Notes under the pieces: model-generated
What the model was told of the DNA's origin: nothing
Databases searched by the model: none
The model's input: only the letters and a program-made list of their open reading frames with translations
Source: Incurvaria masculella
Lineage: Eukaryota > Arthropoda > Insecta > Lepidoptera > Incurvariidae
Direction: 5' to 3'
NCBI GenBank assembly: GCA_946894095.1
Contig: OX335644.1
Span: forward strand, 25,153,595 to 25,217,594
Length of the DNA: 64,000 bases
Position numbers and translations under genes: made by a program
Shown: positions 21,901-33,967 of the stretch, one piece after another
Layout of the letters: each line of letters starts with the position of its first letter
Position numbering within the stretch: position 1 is the first letter of the stretch

Positions 21901-23494
21901 AAATAATATAAAGGGGAAAGTTTGTAATAATGGATGGATGGATGGATGGATGTTTGTTACTCTTTCACGTAAAAACTACTGAATGGATTCTAATGAAACT
22001 TTACAATAATATAGCTTATACATCAGAATAACACATAGGCTACAATTTATGTGCCCATGGGCTTTAGAACTTTCACGGGGCTGCGAAAACGATGCCGGTA
22101 GCGATACTTCACACCAGGGGGAGAGGAGCCGGGGGCGGTGGCGGGGAGCGGCGGGACGTGAGGGCAGACGTCGTCACTGTTTGGTGTCCGTTTGGCGAAT
22201 TTTCAAGGCACTAGCGATTTGTTAAACTTAGTACATGTACATTTAACTACCCGGGAATTAGGATTGGCTAAATAGAATTCAGTTCCGCTTACGCTAAGAT
22301 GGGGCTGTCATACAAACTGCAATGCTATGCACGGCTCGGCTTTGCGGCGGCAGCGTTTACTTTTACTGAAGTACGGCTTGGTATTTCCTGCAACTTTAGG
22401 ACTACTTGGCATCACGCTAAATCGCCGGAGGAGAGACCAACAGAATAAAATCCTTGAGAACCAATTACTCGATTTAGATGTGCATTGTATCTACGTCTAG
22501 CCTGATTCTACTCAAAACTTATAGATTACATAATATAACGCTTCATTACCAGAAGGGTAAGTAGTGAGTCTTAAAGTCTTATAACATGCGAACCACTTAC
22601 CTGATTTATATGCGTATTTTATCAATGTATTGCATCTCTGGGAGCAGTCAGGTTCGAGATGGGTTACTGTTTTCGATGTTGAGGCTGGCTGTGGGTTGGA
22701 GTCCACGCAAAACTTACCTACGTTACACGTTACTTACTAGGTAAGCAATGTAGCAGTGAAAGTGCAGAAAGGTTCTCGCCGCAAATGTTTTTTTTTTTAA
22801 ATAGCCACCAAACGTCAACGAAGCTCTAAATGGGAATTATTGGATGTTTCTCATTAAGGGCCTGGTACTAGCCAAATCGCAAAGTTAGACGAGGCACCCC
22901 AAGTTAACTAACTAAGTCTGACGATTATAAGTGTCATCCTTACAATATATGATTCCTTGTCTAGGAATCGAATTATTTTCGTTAATGTATGTTTCCTTTT
23001 TCTATACAAAATACATTGCGGAAACGGTGTCCATTGCCGAACTTTTTTGACTAAATGTAGAAATCTAAAAGCAAATGGAATTTTTTGTTTATGCATATAT
23101 GCTGTTTTTGCTTATATCTAGAAATCGAATTACTTTCAGATTTCTAATGAGAAAAATCAACTGTTTTATTTTTATTCTTATTTAAATAAATGACGGAATA
23201 AAAAAATATTAACAATCCATTATCAGTCTGGAGTTCTATTTGGATTTGCTGAAACGTTTCACTACATATTATTACATTTGTTAAAAAGTGCATTTGTATG
23301 GCGCGAGTAGTTGGCTAGTCCTAGCGCCTTAAATCATGCTATTTCGGCTCGAACGATCTTGATTAAATTTGGTACATGGATACATTGTCCTGGACCAGTT
23401 TGACCCTATTTTGGACCAGTCATGTGGGCTACTTTTTATCCGTGAGATAATTTAGCCGACACTAACCCGAGCGGAGCCGGGTACCGCAGCTAGT
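21901..23494 (+). mobile_element. Non-autonomous Helitron, copy 3
   Basis: It begins AAATAATATAAAGGGGAAAG immediately after the CTAGT of copy 2 and ends GGGTACCGCAGCTAGT at 23494. It is split by a TTAA-4 MITE at 22858-23328. Without that insertion the sequence TCATTAAATCATGC is restored, as in copies 1 and 2. Confidence 0.8.
22858..23328. mobile_element. TTAA-4 MITE, 471 bp
   Basis: It is flanked by TTAA at 22854-22857 and 23329-23332. Ends are GGGCCTGGTACTAGCC and GGCTAGTCCTAGCGCC. It is nearly identical to 7863-8333 in inverse orientation; the shared 62-codon frame differs by one residue, so both insertions are probably recent. Confidence 0.9.
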
Positions 23495-23586
23495 TTAATA
23501 ATAAAGTTGTTGGAGAATTTGGTGAAAATATCCTGCAATCAATGAAACTGTAAGTCTCTAGTTATTGATTTCTCATTAAGGCTAAT

Positions 23587-23746
23587 TAGGGCCTTTTTCA
23601 CGTACTGCTGATTAGCTTAATCGCCACATATGAAGGGCATTACTTAGCAGCATGCACTCAATACCATTACATGATAATGGACTTTAGTAATAAAGGCCCT
23701 TTAAGTGTCGATTAAAATAAATCAGCACTTGGTAAAAACCAGGCTA
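23587..23746. mobile_element. Small MITE, second copy, 160 bp
   Basis: The inverted counterpart of 16522-16682, with termini TAGGGCCTTTTTCACG and GGTAAAAACCAGGCTA. Confidence 0.75.
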
Positions 23747-23782
23747 ACCTGCATAACTATCATTAAAACAATTGAAAAAAAA

Positions 23783-23910
23783 ATGGCTAATACCACACAA
23801 CTACCGTTATGATACTAGTAAAACGTGATTTTTTATGTAAATCTAGTACGATGGAACCCGGAAGTACGGAACCCTTCGTGTGCGAGTCCGACTCGCACTT
23901 GGCCGGTTTT
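23783..23910 (-). repeat. SINE-A end fragment followed by SGR end fragment
   Basis: 23783-23823 carries ATGGCTAATACCACACAACT, the 3' end of SINE-A. 23846-23910 carries GTGTGCGAGTCCGACTCGCA and CTTGGCCGG, the 5' end of SGR. Both lie on the minus strand. Confidence 0.65.
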
Positions 23911-24208
23911 TCTATAATACACGTACGTGATTTCATAGTTCGCCTTCCCTAAGCCCCACCACCGCGTAGATGAAACTACAAGAAGATCGGCTATGATTTT
24001 TATGGGCACTTGAAAGTGAGAATGAACATCGCGGTGTCTCCCAATCATTTGTATCCGACGCCGTTACGATCGTTCCGAGGCAGATCACGTCCGTGTGTTT
24101 GCTGGAACGAACGTCTGGAGTCGCGTTCGAGCCCATAGCTCCAGCAGGATCACGCAACCTCAAGAAAACTTGGCTTTCTATCCCCATAACATTCGAAAAC
24201 CCCAAAAA

Positions 24209-24529
24209 ACCGGCCAAGTGCGAGTCGGACTCGCACACGAAGGGGAACCTGCCATGGGACCTGCCATCGTACAAAAAAATAATACAAATAAATCGCGTTT
24301 TTTGTATGGGGACCCCCTTTAATTTTAATTATTTTTTAATCTTACCTATTTGTTGTTATAGCGGCAAAATAAATACACACTCTGTGAAAATTTCAGCTGT
24401 CTATCTGTTACGGTTACTGAGATACAGCCCTGTGACAGACGGACGGACGGACGGGCGGACGGACGGACGGACAGCGGAGGCTTAGTAATAGGGTTCCGTT
24501 TTCACCCTTTGGGTACGGAACCCTAAAAA
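24209..24529 (+). repeat. SGR interspersed repeat, full length
   Basis: It starts CCGGCCAAGTGCGAGTCGGA and ends GGGTACGGAACCCTAAAAA. The internal GGAC-type run is at about 24440-24470. A small insertion follows CACACGAAGGG compared with other copies. Confidence 0.85.
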
Positions 24530-25826
24530 TGACTAATCTTTTTACTAAAGTGAACCATAAAATTAGAAACTGTATATAAAACAGTTCTCACTGCTTTTAA
24601 ATAGATTGTAGACTTTTGAAAAGTTGACAGGTTTAAGGTAAATCCATTGTATGACAATTTAAATTGTTTTCAAAAGTTCATAACATTTTCAAATTAAATT
24701 TCAAGATACATCAGGGTCATAATATTATTGCTGAATCCGAGGAGTAGTAAGACCTGACCCGACTTTTGAAATCCACAGTGGTGCCACGATGCAATTATCT
24801 AGCGCCAATCAAACAATTATCACATCTCCTTCAGTCAATAGGTATATGTTTAATGGTGGTGTAAGCTGATCCTCTGCTAAGCCATGGAATAGATTATTGC
24901 GAAATGTGTGAAGTTTTATTTCGCCGTTACTCTATGTTTGACCATTGTATAGCCACGGAAAAAGAGAAAAATGGCGTCATAAAACCATTGCTGTTGATAT
25001 TTTGACACGTTCGCATTCAATAACTGCCAAATTACCCTAAGTACTCAGATTTATGTACAAAAAGTCCTTAATTATATAAAAAAAAACTATGAGCTCATGC
25101 AAGAACGCTAAATAGAGCGTTTGAGCACTTATGAACGCGACCACAATGACATTTAATTGCCAATCAAATGCGGAAACCACATTTTAGGCGACGGTATTCC
25201 AGTGACCCAAGGTCGATTGGCATGCAAGTATATGCCAGTGAGCAAAATGTTTGGTGTAACTCCGGTTTATGTATTTTTTAAATATTCTGGGTTTGTTAGT
25301 AAGAAATTCACTTTTTGGCTTATACCGTTGCAAAGCCTGGCGTAACTATTCAAAGATAAAGCGGAATTATAAATGTTTATTAGTAACGCTGCAATGGTTA
25401 TAATATTTAGTTTGACGGCTTACAGCGCGTATGAGGAGCAGGACGTGCTGCTCGACGTTTCGGATCCTCCGAATTTCGTCAATTATAGTTATGTTCAGCG
25501 TAAGTTTTGAAATAGTGATATGTAATGGTCTTCTTCAGTCACCGCGACAATTGCTACCAGTGGGTAGAAACTCACTTCTCGCATTCTTCCCCAGGTGGTT
25601 CGGCCTCGGTCGCGCACCGCGGCGCCATCTAGTGCGTACTTATCGCTTCCCAGCCACTTGGCATTCCGGTTCCCGCTCGCCTCTCTGAGCTTGAGCGAAA
25701 CGTCATTTGAATAAACCGACAATTAAACCAGGCCCTTACCTTTGAAGATTTGTTCTTCAGGATTTCTCCTCCTCTGCCTATCAACTTTCATTGCATGCTA
25801 ACCATAATTTTGAAGCAGAAACTCCA
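24530..25826. other. Unassigned sequence with one shared block
   Basis: No gene is supported. The stretch near 25410-25470 (GACGGCTTACAGCGCGTATG, GAGCAGGACGTGCTGC) resembles 45258-45300, so an old dispersed repeat is present. Confidence 0.35.
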
Positions 25827-26376
25827 TTAAGGTGGCCCATCCCGCTCATCTCCCCATACAAAAGGGGAAAGAAGATCACGCCCATATTTCTTGTCAGAGA
25901 TCCAAAATTTTGCTCAAAATAGCTTTATTTGATCGAACTAGATGTCTGATGATGATTAACATTGTAAAATTGTGTTTGGTTTCTAAGTTATAAGGTCCGA
26001 AAGTTCGCATTTTTCGCGCGTTTAATACAATAACTTTGGAGGTGGATTACACAATGATAAAGTAAGAACATCTTAAAAATATTAGTCATCAGACATAGCT
26101 TATTTAATCAAGATTTATAATTTATTTGGTTTTTGTTCGATTTTTTACTACAGCGGTCGTGGTTTACTTTTAGCTATAAGTCGTTTTGAAATGAAAATTT
26201 TTGTAAATCATACCAAATCATACACTATGCACATTGTCTTTTATGTGGACATGTTGCATCTTCATCATCACGGAGCCTGTCTTATTCTTTGAAACAGAGA
26301 AGGTCCCAGAGCGCAACAGCACGGTTTTGTACCTTGCCCGCGAATGAGTTAGGCTCGCCGGGTTGGGCCACCTTAA
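25827..26376. mobile_element. TTAA-1 MITE (piggyBac-type)
   Basis: Coordinates include TTAA at 25827-25830 and 26373-26376. Ends are GGTGGCCCATCCCGCTC and GCCGGGTTGGGCCACC. Internal blocks such as GGTGGATTACACAATGATAA are shared with three other copies. No transposase is encoded. Confidence 0.9.
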
Positions 26377-26469
26377 GAGAGCTGGGTGAAACATACACTT
26401 TATAACGAGTTTTTGGAACTATGTTCTTCATCGCGCGTTTTTCGCGGATGGGAGCTTCTACAAGAGGAA

Positions 26470-26965
26470 AACGGGCCAAGTGCGAGTCGGATTAGCACAC
26501 GAAGGGTTCCCTACCATCGTACATGTGAATTTAGTGTTTTACCTATGTTTTTGTTAAAATAATTGACAAACACTTTTGTAAACTTAGACTAAGTGGACGT
26601 TGAAAAAAAAAACAGCGGAGTTTCTTTCCAGTTCTTCTTCGCTGTGTTTTGTTTTGCTGAACTGGCCAATGCTAAAATATGACAAATCCGAGTGCAGTGT
26701 ACTGTCTATAGATGATGAATAAACAATACAAAACAAGATTTAACACAAAAAATGACGTTTTTAGAATGGGATCTCATTTCCCCTTTAATTTTTATTATTA
26801 TTTTATTTTACCTAATTGTTGTTATGGCGGCAGAATAAATACACACTCCGTGAAAATTTCAGCTGCCTACCTATTACGGTTCACGAGATACAGCCCTGTG
26901 ACAGGGACGGACGGACGGACGGACAGCGGAGGCTTAGTAATAGGGTTTCGTTCCCAAACGGTGAA
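26470..26965 (+). repeat. SGR repeat split by a LINE tail
   Basis: The left part (GGGCCAAGTGCGAGTCGGAT) ends near 26540 and the right part resumes near 26738 with AAGATTTAACACAAAAAATG. The 3' end is diverged after the (GGAC)n tract. Confidence 0.75.
26541..26737 (+). mobile_element. LINE 3' tail inserted in an SGR copy
   Basis: It contains CCAGTTCTTCTTCGCTGTG and GATGATGAATAAACAATACA. It is almost identical at its end to the copy at 1069-1184, and was retroposed into an existing SGR repeat. Confidence 0.65.
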
Positions 26966-26977
26966 AACGGAAAAGCA

Positions 26978-27205
26978 GTTTTTATGCAACCTGACATGGG
27001 TGAATACCACACAACTAGCCCAATACACTACATTCCCAAAGAAATTAAGTGCTATGCCAGAACCTTCCCTTTATGAGCACGGCTACATTTAACTGAATGG
27101 AAAACACAGAGAGATTTTTATAGCCCTTTCGAGAAGCCCTACCCTGAAGGTGAGGAGACCTACAGTTTTACCATGGCTCCCTATGAAGGTCGCATTCGTG
27201 GCGAT
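26978..27205 (-). mobile_element. SINE-A copy, truncated
   Basis: The minus-strand body has an internal deletion (GGAAAACACAGAGAG) and ends near 'GAAGGTCGCATTCGTGGCGA'. The head is missing. Confidence 0.65.
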
Positions 27206-27429
27206 AATGCCAAAACATGGCTAGGAGCCAGAGTGACGTCATATGTGGCGTGACACACCAGCAATGCCTTCTATTCTTAACTCTCACTATATTGGAAGGT
27301 CAGAGGCTTTGTCAAAATCTAGCCGAGTCTTGTAGAGTTCACGTTTATTACGAAGAGTGTTGGTATGCACTCTGAAGGGCGCCTTAAGAGCATACATTTA
27401 AAAATTTAATACTCATTATTTACTTACAA

Positions 27430-27752
27430 ATATGTCGGTCAGGTACCCTTAGGAGAAATCTTATTTCTACATCAAAACATGTCCGATTTAATATTTTTTA
27501 AATCCTAGTAGCTAGTCTCCTACGTTTCATAAATGAGTTGTTCTCATAAATGCATGAGTTAAAAGCAGTTTAATTTTGTATACTTTTTAAATCAAAATGT
27601 TTCACGTAAATCATTTAAATTCCAGTAAATAAAAATCTTTGATAACATTTAAAAACATAGACGACAACGTACTGATTAGATGAAGTTGTTGGCATAATTT
27701 AAATCTTTAGAAATGGAGTAGGAAATAGCTTTTCCTTTTTGTATGGGTCGAC
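27430..27752 (+). repeat. Interspersed repeat shared with 5318 and 35283
   Basis: Shared blocks are CATCAAAACATGTCCGATTTA, GTTAAAAGCAGTTTAATTTT and AATGGAGTAGGAAATAGCTT. Confidence 0.55.
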
Positions 27753-29532
27753 TCGAAAAGTGTATCGTCTTAAGGAGTCTACCGAGACTCGTCCAATCCC
27801 GCTGACGGACCAGTCGACTCTCCGCGTCGAGGTAACGTCTACCCACCAACAGCAATCTTATTTCCGTTGAAACAAATTATTTCTCTCTCCCTTGTGAAAT
27901 TTCTTTTGATGCACTTCTCAACTTTCACGTCACGTACTCCATACATCAGCTCGTTACACCTTCGATCCGGCGCACGCCTCATAGAGTTGTCCCACAGAGC
28001 CGACTGGAAGCAAAGGTGATCGATTTGTTAGATAATGGGAGTCCCGCGCGCTGCAAATGGCCCAAAACGAACGTGACTGCGCGTTTAGTGATGTGCAATG
28101 GTCGATTTATCGATCGCTGGTGTGCATGTGCAAAGATTAATTTTTGCTGTTTACAAAATAAATTCATTTCTCTAAATATATTATTCCACTATATTTGGCT
28201 TGGCTAATATTATTGTGTTATAACCAATTAATATTAAGTCACCAGCAGCATTTTCATGTTTGTAATATAATTGTCTTGACTGTTTCAAGATTTTTACTAC
28301 CTTCATTTCATTCAGTTAACAACTGAAACATTTAATACTATTTTTTAAAAGAAAACAATAATTTTGTTCTATCTATAAATATCAAAAAAAAAAAAATCAT
28401 GCAATGGATGGTTCAAAAGTGAGAGGGCTGCTGCAGACAATGACGTATCACGATAGGAGTTCCATTTAACCCATATTCATTTAATTTCAACATTCCAAGC
28501 TATTTAAGTATCATATAAGTCCTTTGTGGCGTTTTATTGTAAAATTTCGTACCACCAAATATGCAGAATGAAAATATTTATATTTTTAATGCCATTCTTT
28601 CTTATTAGTTCGCAAACAGAGCGGATATGATGAACGTGAAAAAATATAACTACATGTAAATAATAATCTAGCATACACTCTAGAAAAAGTTAACGAACTA
28701 TAAATGATTATTAAATGTATTATTAATAAAAGTACCATCTAAAAATAATAATCTTGGGTGTAATCCAATCTAAAAAAATATGTAAACATAAAATAACATC
28801 TATCTCTTAATTCATTACATCTAAAAAGCTGTCCTGTAGTAGTGGTCCACGATTATTTATAAAAAAGTATGTACGGACAACTTTTTTAAATAACTTATAG
28901 TACAATTGTTTTTTAAGCAATTTACAGGTCTTGAGCACACACATAGCTCTGGAAAAATAAACCGGATGATTGAATGTTTACCAGTATTGGTTCGTATGTC
29001 ATGATGATGACAGTTTGAATGTCTTGTTCCACATTTAATGACAGCATTATTTATGATATAATCCAAGTATTCCCTGTGTCAGAAAATATAAAATAAAATA
29101 AAATGTTTAAGCGATCAAGGTGGCGTAAAATACCACGTAAAATTTAATGCATCGACAGAATGACCCAGCACGCGCCCATCACTACATTATGCATATTGCA
29201 TGAGCCGTCAGAAGCCGGCTCTCGCATCGCCGCTCTCGCTCGCACGTCCATTCTATTTACAAATAGTGGATGTTCTAGACTCACTTGGAAGAGTATTGCG
29301 GCGGAGACACACTGAAACTTTCAAAATTAAACTTTAACTTAAAATGCTGTGATTTTTGAATGAGATGTTTGAAATACAATAATTTTTGTTCATATTAATT
29401 TTGATTTGTGTTTTGAAAGTTGTTTGCACATTATTAGACAGAATCATTTGAGTTTGATCTGCAAACGTGTTTGTTGAGCTGCATCATTCACATATATCTA
29501 AATATTATATACGCCGCAGCTACTATATGCAA
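27753..29532. other. Long unassigned A+T-rich stretch
   Basis: About 1.8 kb without a recognised repeat family or coding frame. Frames of 60-70 codons at 27979, 28016 and 28857 have no recognisable content. A poly-A run lies at 28385-28396. Confidence 0.35.
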
Positions 29533-29700
29533 CACTAGCTTTTGCACATGGCTTCGCTCGCCCTATAAACTGTTGAATGACATCGGAATTTAATATTGTT
29601 TCTCCATAAAAGCTTTTAATCGCCCATTCACCCCTCATAAGCTTTTTAATTTAGCCATAATAACAACTGCACCTTTAGGTTTATTTACAACATGTTCCTA
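29533..29700 (-). mobile_element. Helitron-like 3' end fragment
   Basis: Read on the minus strand it ends GGGCGAGCGAAGCCATGTGC then AAAAGCTAGT. This is the GCGAGCGAAGC-type hairpin and CTAGT end of lepidopteran Helitrons, different from the 17515-23494 family. The other end is not found. Confidence 0.4.
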
Positions 29701-30088
29701 TTGCCGATTTAATGACCATCGTTCATTAAATGCGATGGTACTAGCCCAGGAGACAACCAGCAACAGGGATTAAATTAGAATCACGATCAATAAAACCCTT
29801 ATTCGCCTTGTTCCGAAATGAACAGGAACAGATACAAAAGGAGTACTCGTGATGCCGAAACCAGTTCCAGTGGACAACCGGTGTAAAACGTTTTAATTTC
29901 ATTTCATTTCAACCTTTCGGGTAGTCACACTAATCTAAGTTACGTCAAAAACTGAATGATACGCGGATTTGATCGACTCTGTAAAATAAACTTGAGGCAT
30001 AGGAAGTTCACCGTCCACATTAATGAAAAACATATTTAGATCTAAATGCTGCTGCTAAACATTTTTTGGAAGAAACAGTTTAAGGCAA

Positions 30089-30418
30089 ATCACGCGAACG
30101 CAGCCGCGAACAAAACGGCGAGCATTCGCGCTCAGTGTGTCTCGCGATATGAACGGCCAGAGCTTTAGTTTTGGTGTCTCTAGAGAGTTCGGTAACTTCG
30201 CGACGCGGTTTCTTCTCTGCGGTGGTTTTGAATTGCAAATGTCTCTACGTCACACAACTACCGCGAACGCAATCGCGAACGAACCCGAGCATTCGCGCTC
30301 AGTGTGTCTCGCGATATGAACGGCCAGAGCTTTAGTTTTGGTGTCCCTAGAGAGTTCGGTAACTTCGCGACGCGGTTTCTTTTCTGCGGTGGTTTTGAAT
30401 TGCAAATGTCTCTACCTC
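30089..30418. repeat. Tandem duplication, about 167-bp unit
   Basis: Two near-identical units share ATTCGCGCTCAGTGTGTCTC at 30124 and 30291, then TATGAACGGCCAGAGCTTT and GTCTCTAC. The unit is CG-rich, unlike its surroundings. A 12-base G run follows at 30430-30441. Confidence 0.85.
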
Positions 30419-30512
30419 CCCGCCGGAGAGGGGGGGGGGGGGCGGGGTGCGGGCGGTGCCTTTGATTGCGGGATAAGTAAGTAGGACCGAGAAAAAGGTT
30501 CAGGAACTTTAG

Positions 30513-30829
30513 GCGGCTCGCAGCCCAGGGGCGGGACGGAGTTGCCTTCCGGAGTTCGTGGGTTCAAGTCCCTTCCCGTTCATGCACCGCTTTATTTCTC
30601 TTTCTGAGTCGGATAAGCGCATTTTGTTACGAATACGAGCTGTTCCATGGTTTGGAATCCATGTAAAACTACGAAAACACGGCTAATTTTTTACTGCCGC
30701 TTCAACTAAATTTTTATCCGATGCGATGGTAACCCGACTACCTTGTAGGGGAAGGGGACGTATAGTTTTACATTAATCTGGATTGGTACAATCGTATGGG
30801 ATGAAAGATGGTCAATGTGGCCGTGTTCG
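30513..30829 (+). mobile_element. SINE-A copy, rearranged
   Basis: A plus-strand head with box B GGTTCAAGTCC is followed by a body piece in inverted orientation (about 30672-30770), then plus-strand body again. This indicates an internal inversion or a second SINE landing. Confidence 0.6.
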
Positions 30830-30989
30830 ATTTCGTAAGTGCATCGAGTAGCAACCGAAACTAATTTGTATGGGGGCAGCGTAGTCACTTTAACATTCAA
30901 TGGCGCCAGCGCCGGCGAGTGAGTTGACTTACGAACTTGAAGTACTACAGATTTACTCCAGTTCCAACGACACCTAAGATCACGTAAAA

Positions 30990-31150
30990 ACCTAGGGACA
31001 GTTTCCAGAAACAGCACCCGTTCACGGGCGTCACACCAGGTACAGCCATCACCTCTCTCAACCATATTTTAGGGACAGAGTTGACTCGAACCTAGCGTCA
31101 CCGTAAGCAAGATACGTGAAGCGATGCACTTATTCAGTGGTAATAAGAAA
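30990..31150. repeat. Interspersed repeat shared with 15871-16040
   Basis: It shares CTCTCTCAACCATATTTTAG and neighbouring blocks with the earlier copy. Function is unknown. Confidence 0.5.
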
Positions 31151-31349
31151 ACAATGTAAGAATGCGTAGATAGGAACAAAATGCACAGACTGATTTATTC
31201 TTCTTGATCGCAACACGACTGAAATCCCACTGCCTACACGCAAAGTTTGAACTGAACAGTTCCCTCAGTTCAGTAAAAAATGTGAGGTTACGATATATAT
31301 ATTATTATTTTCTATGTTAAGCGCGGCATATGGCGTACGCCAGTACCTC

Positions 31350-31895
31350 TTAAGGTGGGCCATCCCGCTCAACTCTCCTTACAAACGGGCAAAGAAGATC
31401 ACGCCCATATTTCTTGTTAGAGATCCCAAATTTTACTCAAAATAGCTTTATTTGATCGAACTAGATGTCTGATGACCATTTGTAAAATTGTGTTTTGTTT
31501 CTAAGTTATAAGGTCCGAAAGTTCGAATTTTTCGCGCGTTTGATTAAATAACTTTGGAGGTGGATTACGCAATGCTAAAGTAAGAACATCTTAATAAGAT
31601 TAGTCATCAGACATACCTTATTTAATCAACATTTATAATCTATTTGGTTTTTGTGAGATTTTTTACTACAGCGATCGTGGTTTACTTTTAGCTATAAGTC
31701 GTTTTGTAATTAACATTTTCGTAAACCTTACCAAATCATAAAATATGCACATTGTTTTTTTTTGTGGACATTTTGCATCTTCCTTATAACGGAGCCTGTC
31801 TTTTTCTTTGAAACAGAGAAGGTCCCAGAGCGCAACAGCACGGTTTTGTACCGTGCCCGCGAATGAGTTAGTTCCACCGGGTTGGGCCACCTTAA
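31350..31895. mobile_element. TTAA-1 MITE (piggyBac-type)
   Basis: TTAA at 31350-31353 and 31892-31895. Ends are GGTGGGCCATCCCGCTC and CCGGGTTGGGCCACC. Slightly more diverged than the copies at 25827 and 63049. Confidence 0.9.
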
Positions 31896-31897
31896 GG

Positions 31898-32650
31898 TAC
31901 CCGACGACGTCCATGAGCTTTTGAACTTTTGTGAACCGGCCAGGTGCTTCTTTACACCATGTTTGAAGTGCATTCAATAGTTTACCGAACGTATAAATAA
32001 GGGACCTACAGGAACGGTTGGTTCTGATTTTTGTAATTTCAACAGTGAACGGGTGCATTCCCTGCCTGTTCCGCTTTGTGCGATGGTAGAAAGGGGACAG
32101 AGGGGAGCGTTGTGCAGCTCCGACGAGTATTCTCCATGGTAGGGTTCGGAGTTGGAGGGTCTCTAAATTCAAACATACCTTGGGCTCGTCAACGAGACGA
32201 ACGGCTCAACGCTGTATCGAATCCAGGAAGCCAAGCAGGTGCTGAACTGAGCCGTCCCACAAATGCGAGGAATACTCCACGCGAGACCTAATCTGCGCCT
32301 TGTAAATGAGCAGTTTTTGGTCGGGCGTGAAATACTGACGCACCCTGTTGAGAACTGCCAGCTTTTTCTAGGCGAGCTTGGCTTTAGCCTTGATATGGCG
32401 TCGACACCAAGAATCCCTATATGCTCGTCAATACGTATAGCTGTTCCCTGGAAGGTCGGAGCTGCACCGAACGGAGCTCGCTTCGCACTGAACACGCACG
32501 CCCGTGTCCCGTTAAACTCAACGAGGTTCTGGAGACTCCGTCGGGAAACTTTTTCCAGGGTATCTTTGAGTCTAACAACAGGGCGCCGCCTATCCTCCTC
32601 TACTTCAGCCCGGCTTGCGGTCCGGAGACTGATGTACCTGGCTAGCACGA
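31898..32650 (-). pseudogene. Jockey/CR1-like LINE, C-terminal part of ORF2
   Basis: Reading right to left, pieces in shifting frames recall lepidopteran non-LTR polymerase C-termini. They are VEFNGTRACVFSAKRAPF, GTAIRIDEHIGILGVDA (thumb region), then FYHRTKRNRQGMHPF, and finally the CKEAPGRFTKV tail. Their order matches the protein, but frames shift several times and the catalytic FADD region is absent. A TTAA-1 MITE abuts its 3' end. Confidence 0.6.
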
Positions 32651-32745
32651 CTTATCCCATATACAGGTTGTTCAGGTGCATATACAGGATCACTCTAGGG
32701 CTAATTTGCAAACAAATTTATTCCAATATACTGAGTGTCTAAAAA

Positions 32746-33050
32746 AACCCGCCAAGTGCGAGTCGGACTCGCACACGAAGGGTTACGTACCATCGTACAA
32801 GATTGAACACAAAAAATCACGTTTTTTGTATGGGGCATTTAATTTTTATTATTTTATTATTTTACCTATTTGTGGTTCTAACGATAAAATACATACGCTG
32901 TGAAATGTTCAGCTGCTTAACTAGTACGGTTCATGAGATACAGCCCTGCGACAAACGGACGGACGGACGGACGGACGGATGGATGGACGGAAATACAGCG
33001 GAGGCTTAGTAATAGGGTTGTGTTGGCACCCTTTTGGTATGGAGCCCTAA
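32746..33050 (+). repeat. SGR interspersed repeat
   Basis: It starts AAACCCGCCAAGTGCGAGTC and ends GGTATGGAGCCCTAA. The GGAC tract is at about 32957-32995. Confidence 0.85.
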
Positions 33051-33591
33051 AATCGGTAGTTTTTTATTTATTTAGGTTTTAATTTGTTTTGGAAATTTTC
33101 CGTGTTGTTACCAAAGAAATATAATTTTAAATAACTACTTCACTATGGGTACTAAATCAGCTATTTTTAATAGGTGACGAAGGAGAGACTTCTTAAAAAA
33201 AATATGTGCCATGTGCCGTCAAAATATCCGTAATCTCAGAAATAAAGGGTCATAAATGACAGTTTATGTTAAAAAATACAACATTTATTTAAATCAAAAA
33301 GGATTACTAAAGAAAAAGTATGATATACGAATTATGGAAATAACTCCATTATTTCATATGCTTATCCTGTATGTATCGTTTGTTGTCGTCCTACACACGA
33401 ATGATCGTGCTACACGCCTTCGCTCCTTATGAAAAACAAGGCCTGAATGAAAATTCTTCCCGTTCCTGTTAGCAGCGTGAGCCCCTTCAGGGGGCCGTGA
33501 CGTCACGCCCGCTGGTACATGCCAGCACGTCCGACGCGCGGAGAGGACGGGTTAAGGCCAGGCTATATTATCTGGGGCGACCTTGGGGGCC
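33051..33591. other. Unassigned sequence
   Basis: A+T-rich to 33400, then a CG-rich 130 bases (GTGACGTCACGCCCGCTGG). Nothing is identifiable. Confidence 0.35.
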
Positions 33592-33967
33592 TTAAGAACG
33601 GCCTGTAAGCTATGCTCCCCATACAAACGTAGTTTACTAATCATTTGAAAACTGCTATTCCAATTGAATTGATATTTAATATCTAATATCAGGAAACAAA
33701 TATCTGTGTCTGCATGTTTTTGTTTTTTTGAAAAATCCAAACCGAATGAAATGAAAGCAAAAAGAAAATCTTCATACGAATTTTGTTTTCTCTGTGGTTT
33801 GACCCAGAATACATTTACCGAAAAATCAAAGACGTGCAGACACAGATATTTGTAGCCAAATATTAGATACCAAATATCAAGTAAGTTGGAACAGTAGTTT
33901 TCATATTATTAGTAAACTAAGTTTGTATGGGAGGTGAAATTTTCTGAAGCTTACGGGCCGACCTTAA
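33592..33967. mobile_element. TTAA-2 MITE, copy 1
   Basis: TTAA at 33592-33595 and 33964-33967. Termini GAACGGCCTGTAAGC and, inverted, GGTCGGCCCGTAAGC. Subterminal arms (CCATACAAACGTAGTTTACT) pair with TAGTAAACTAAGTTTGTATG. The AAATATCTGTGTCTGCA motif and its complement occur internally. Confidence 0.85.
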
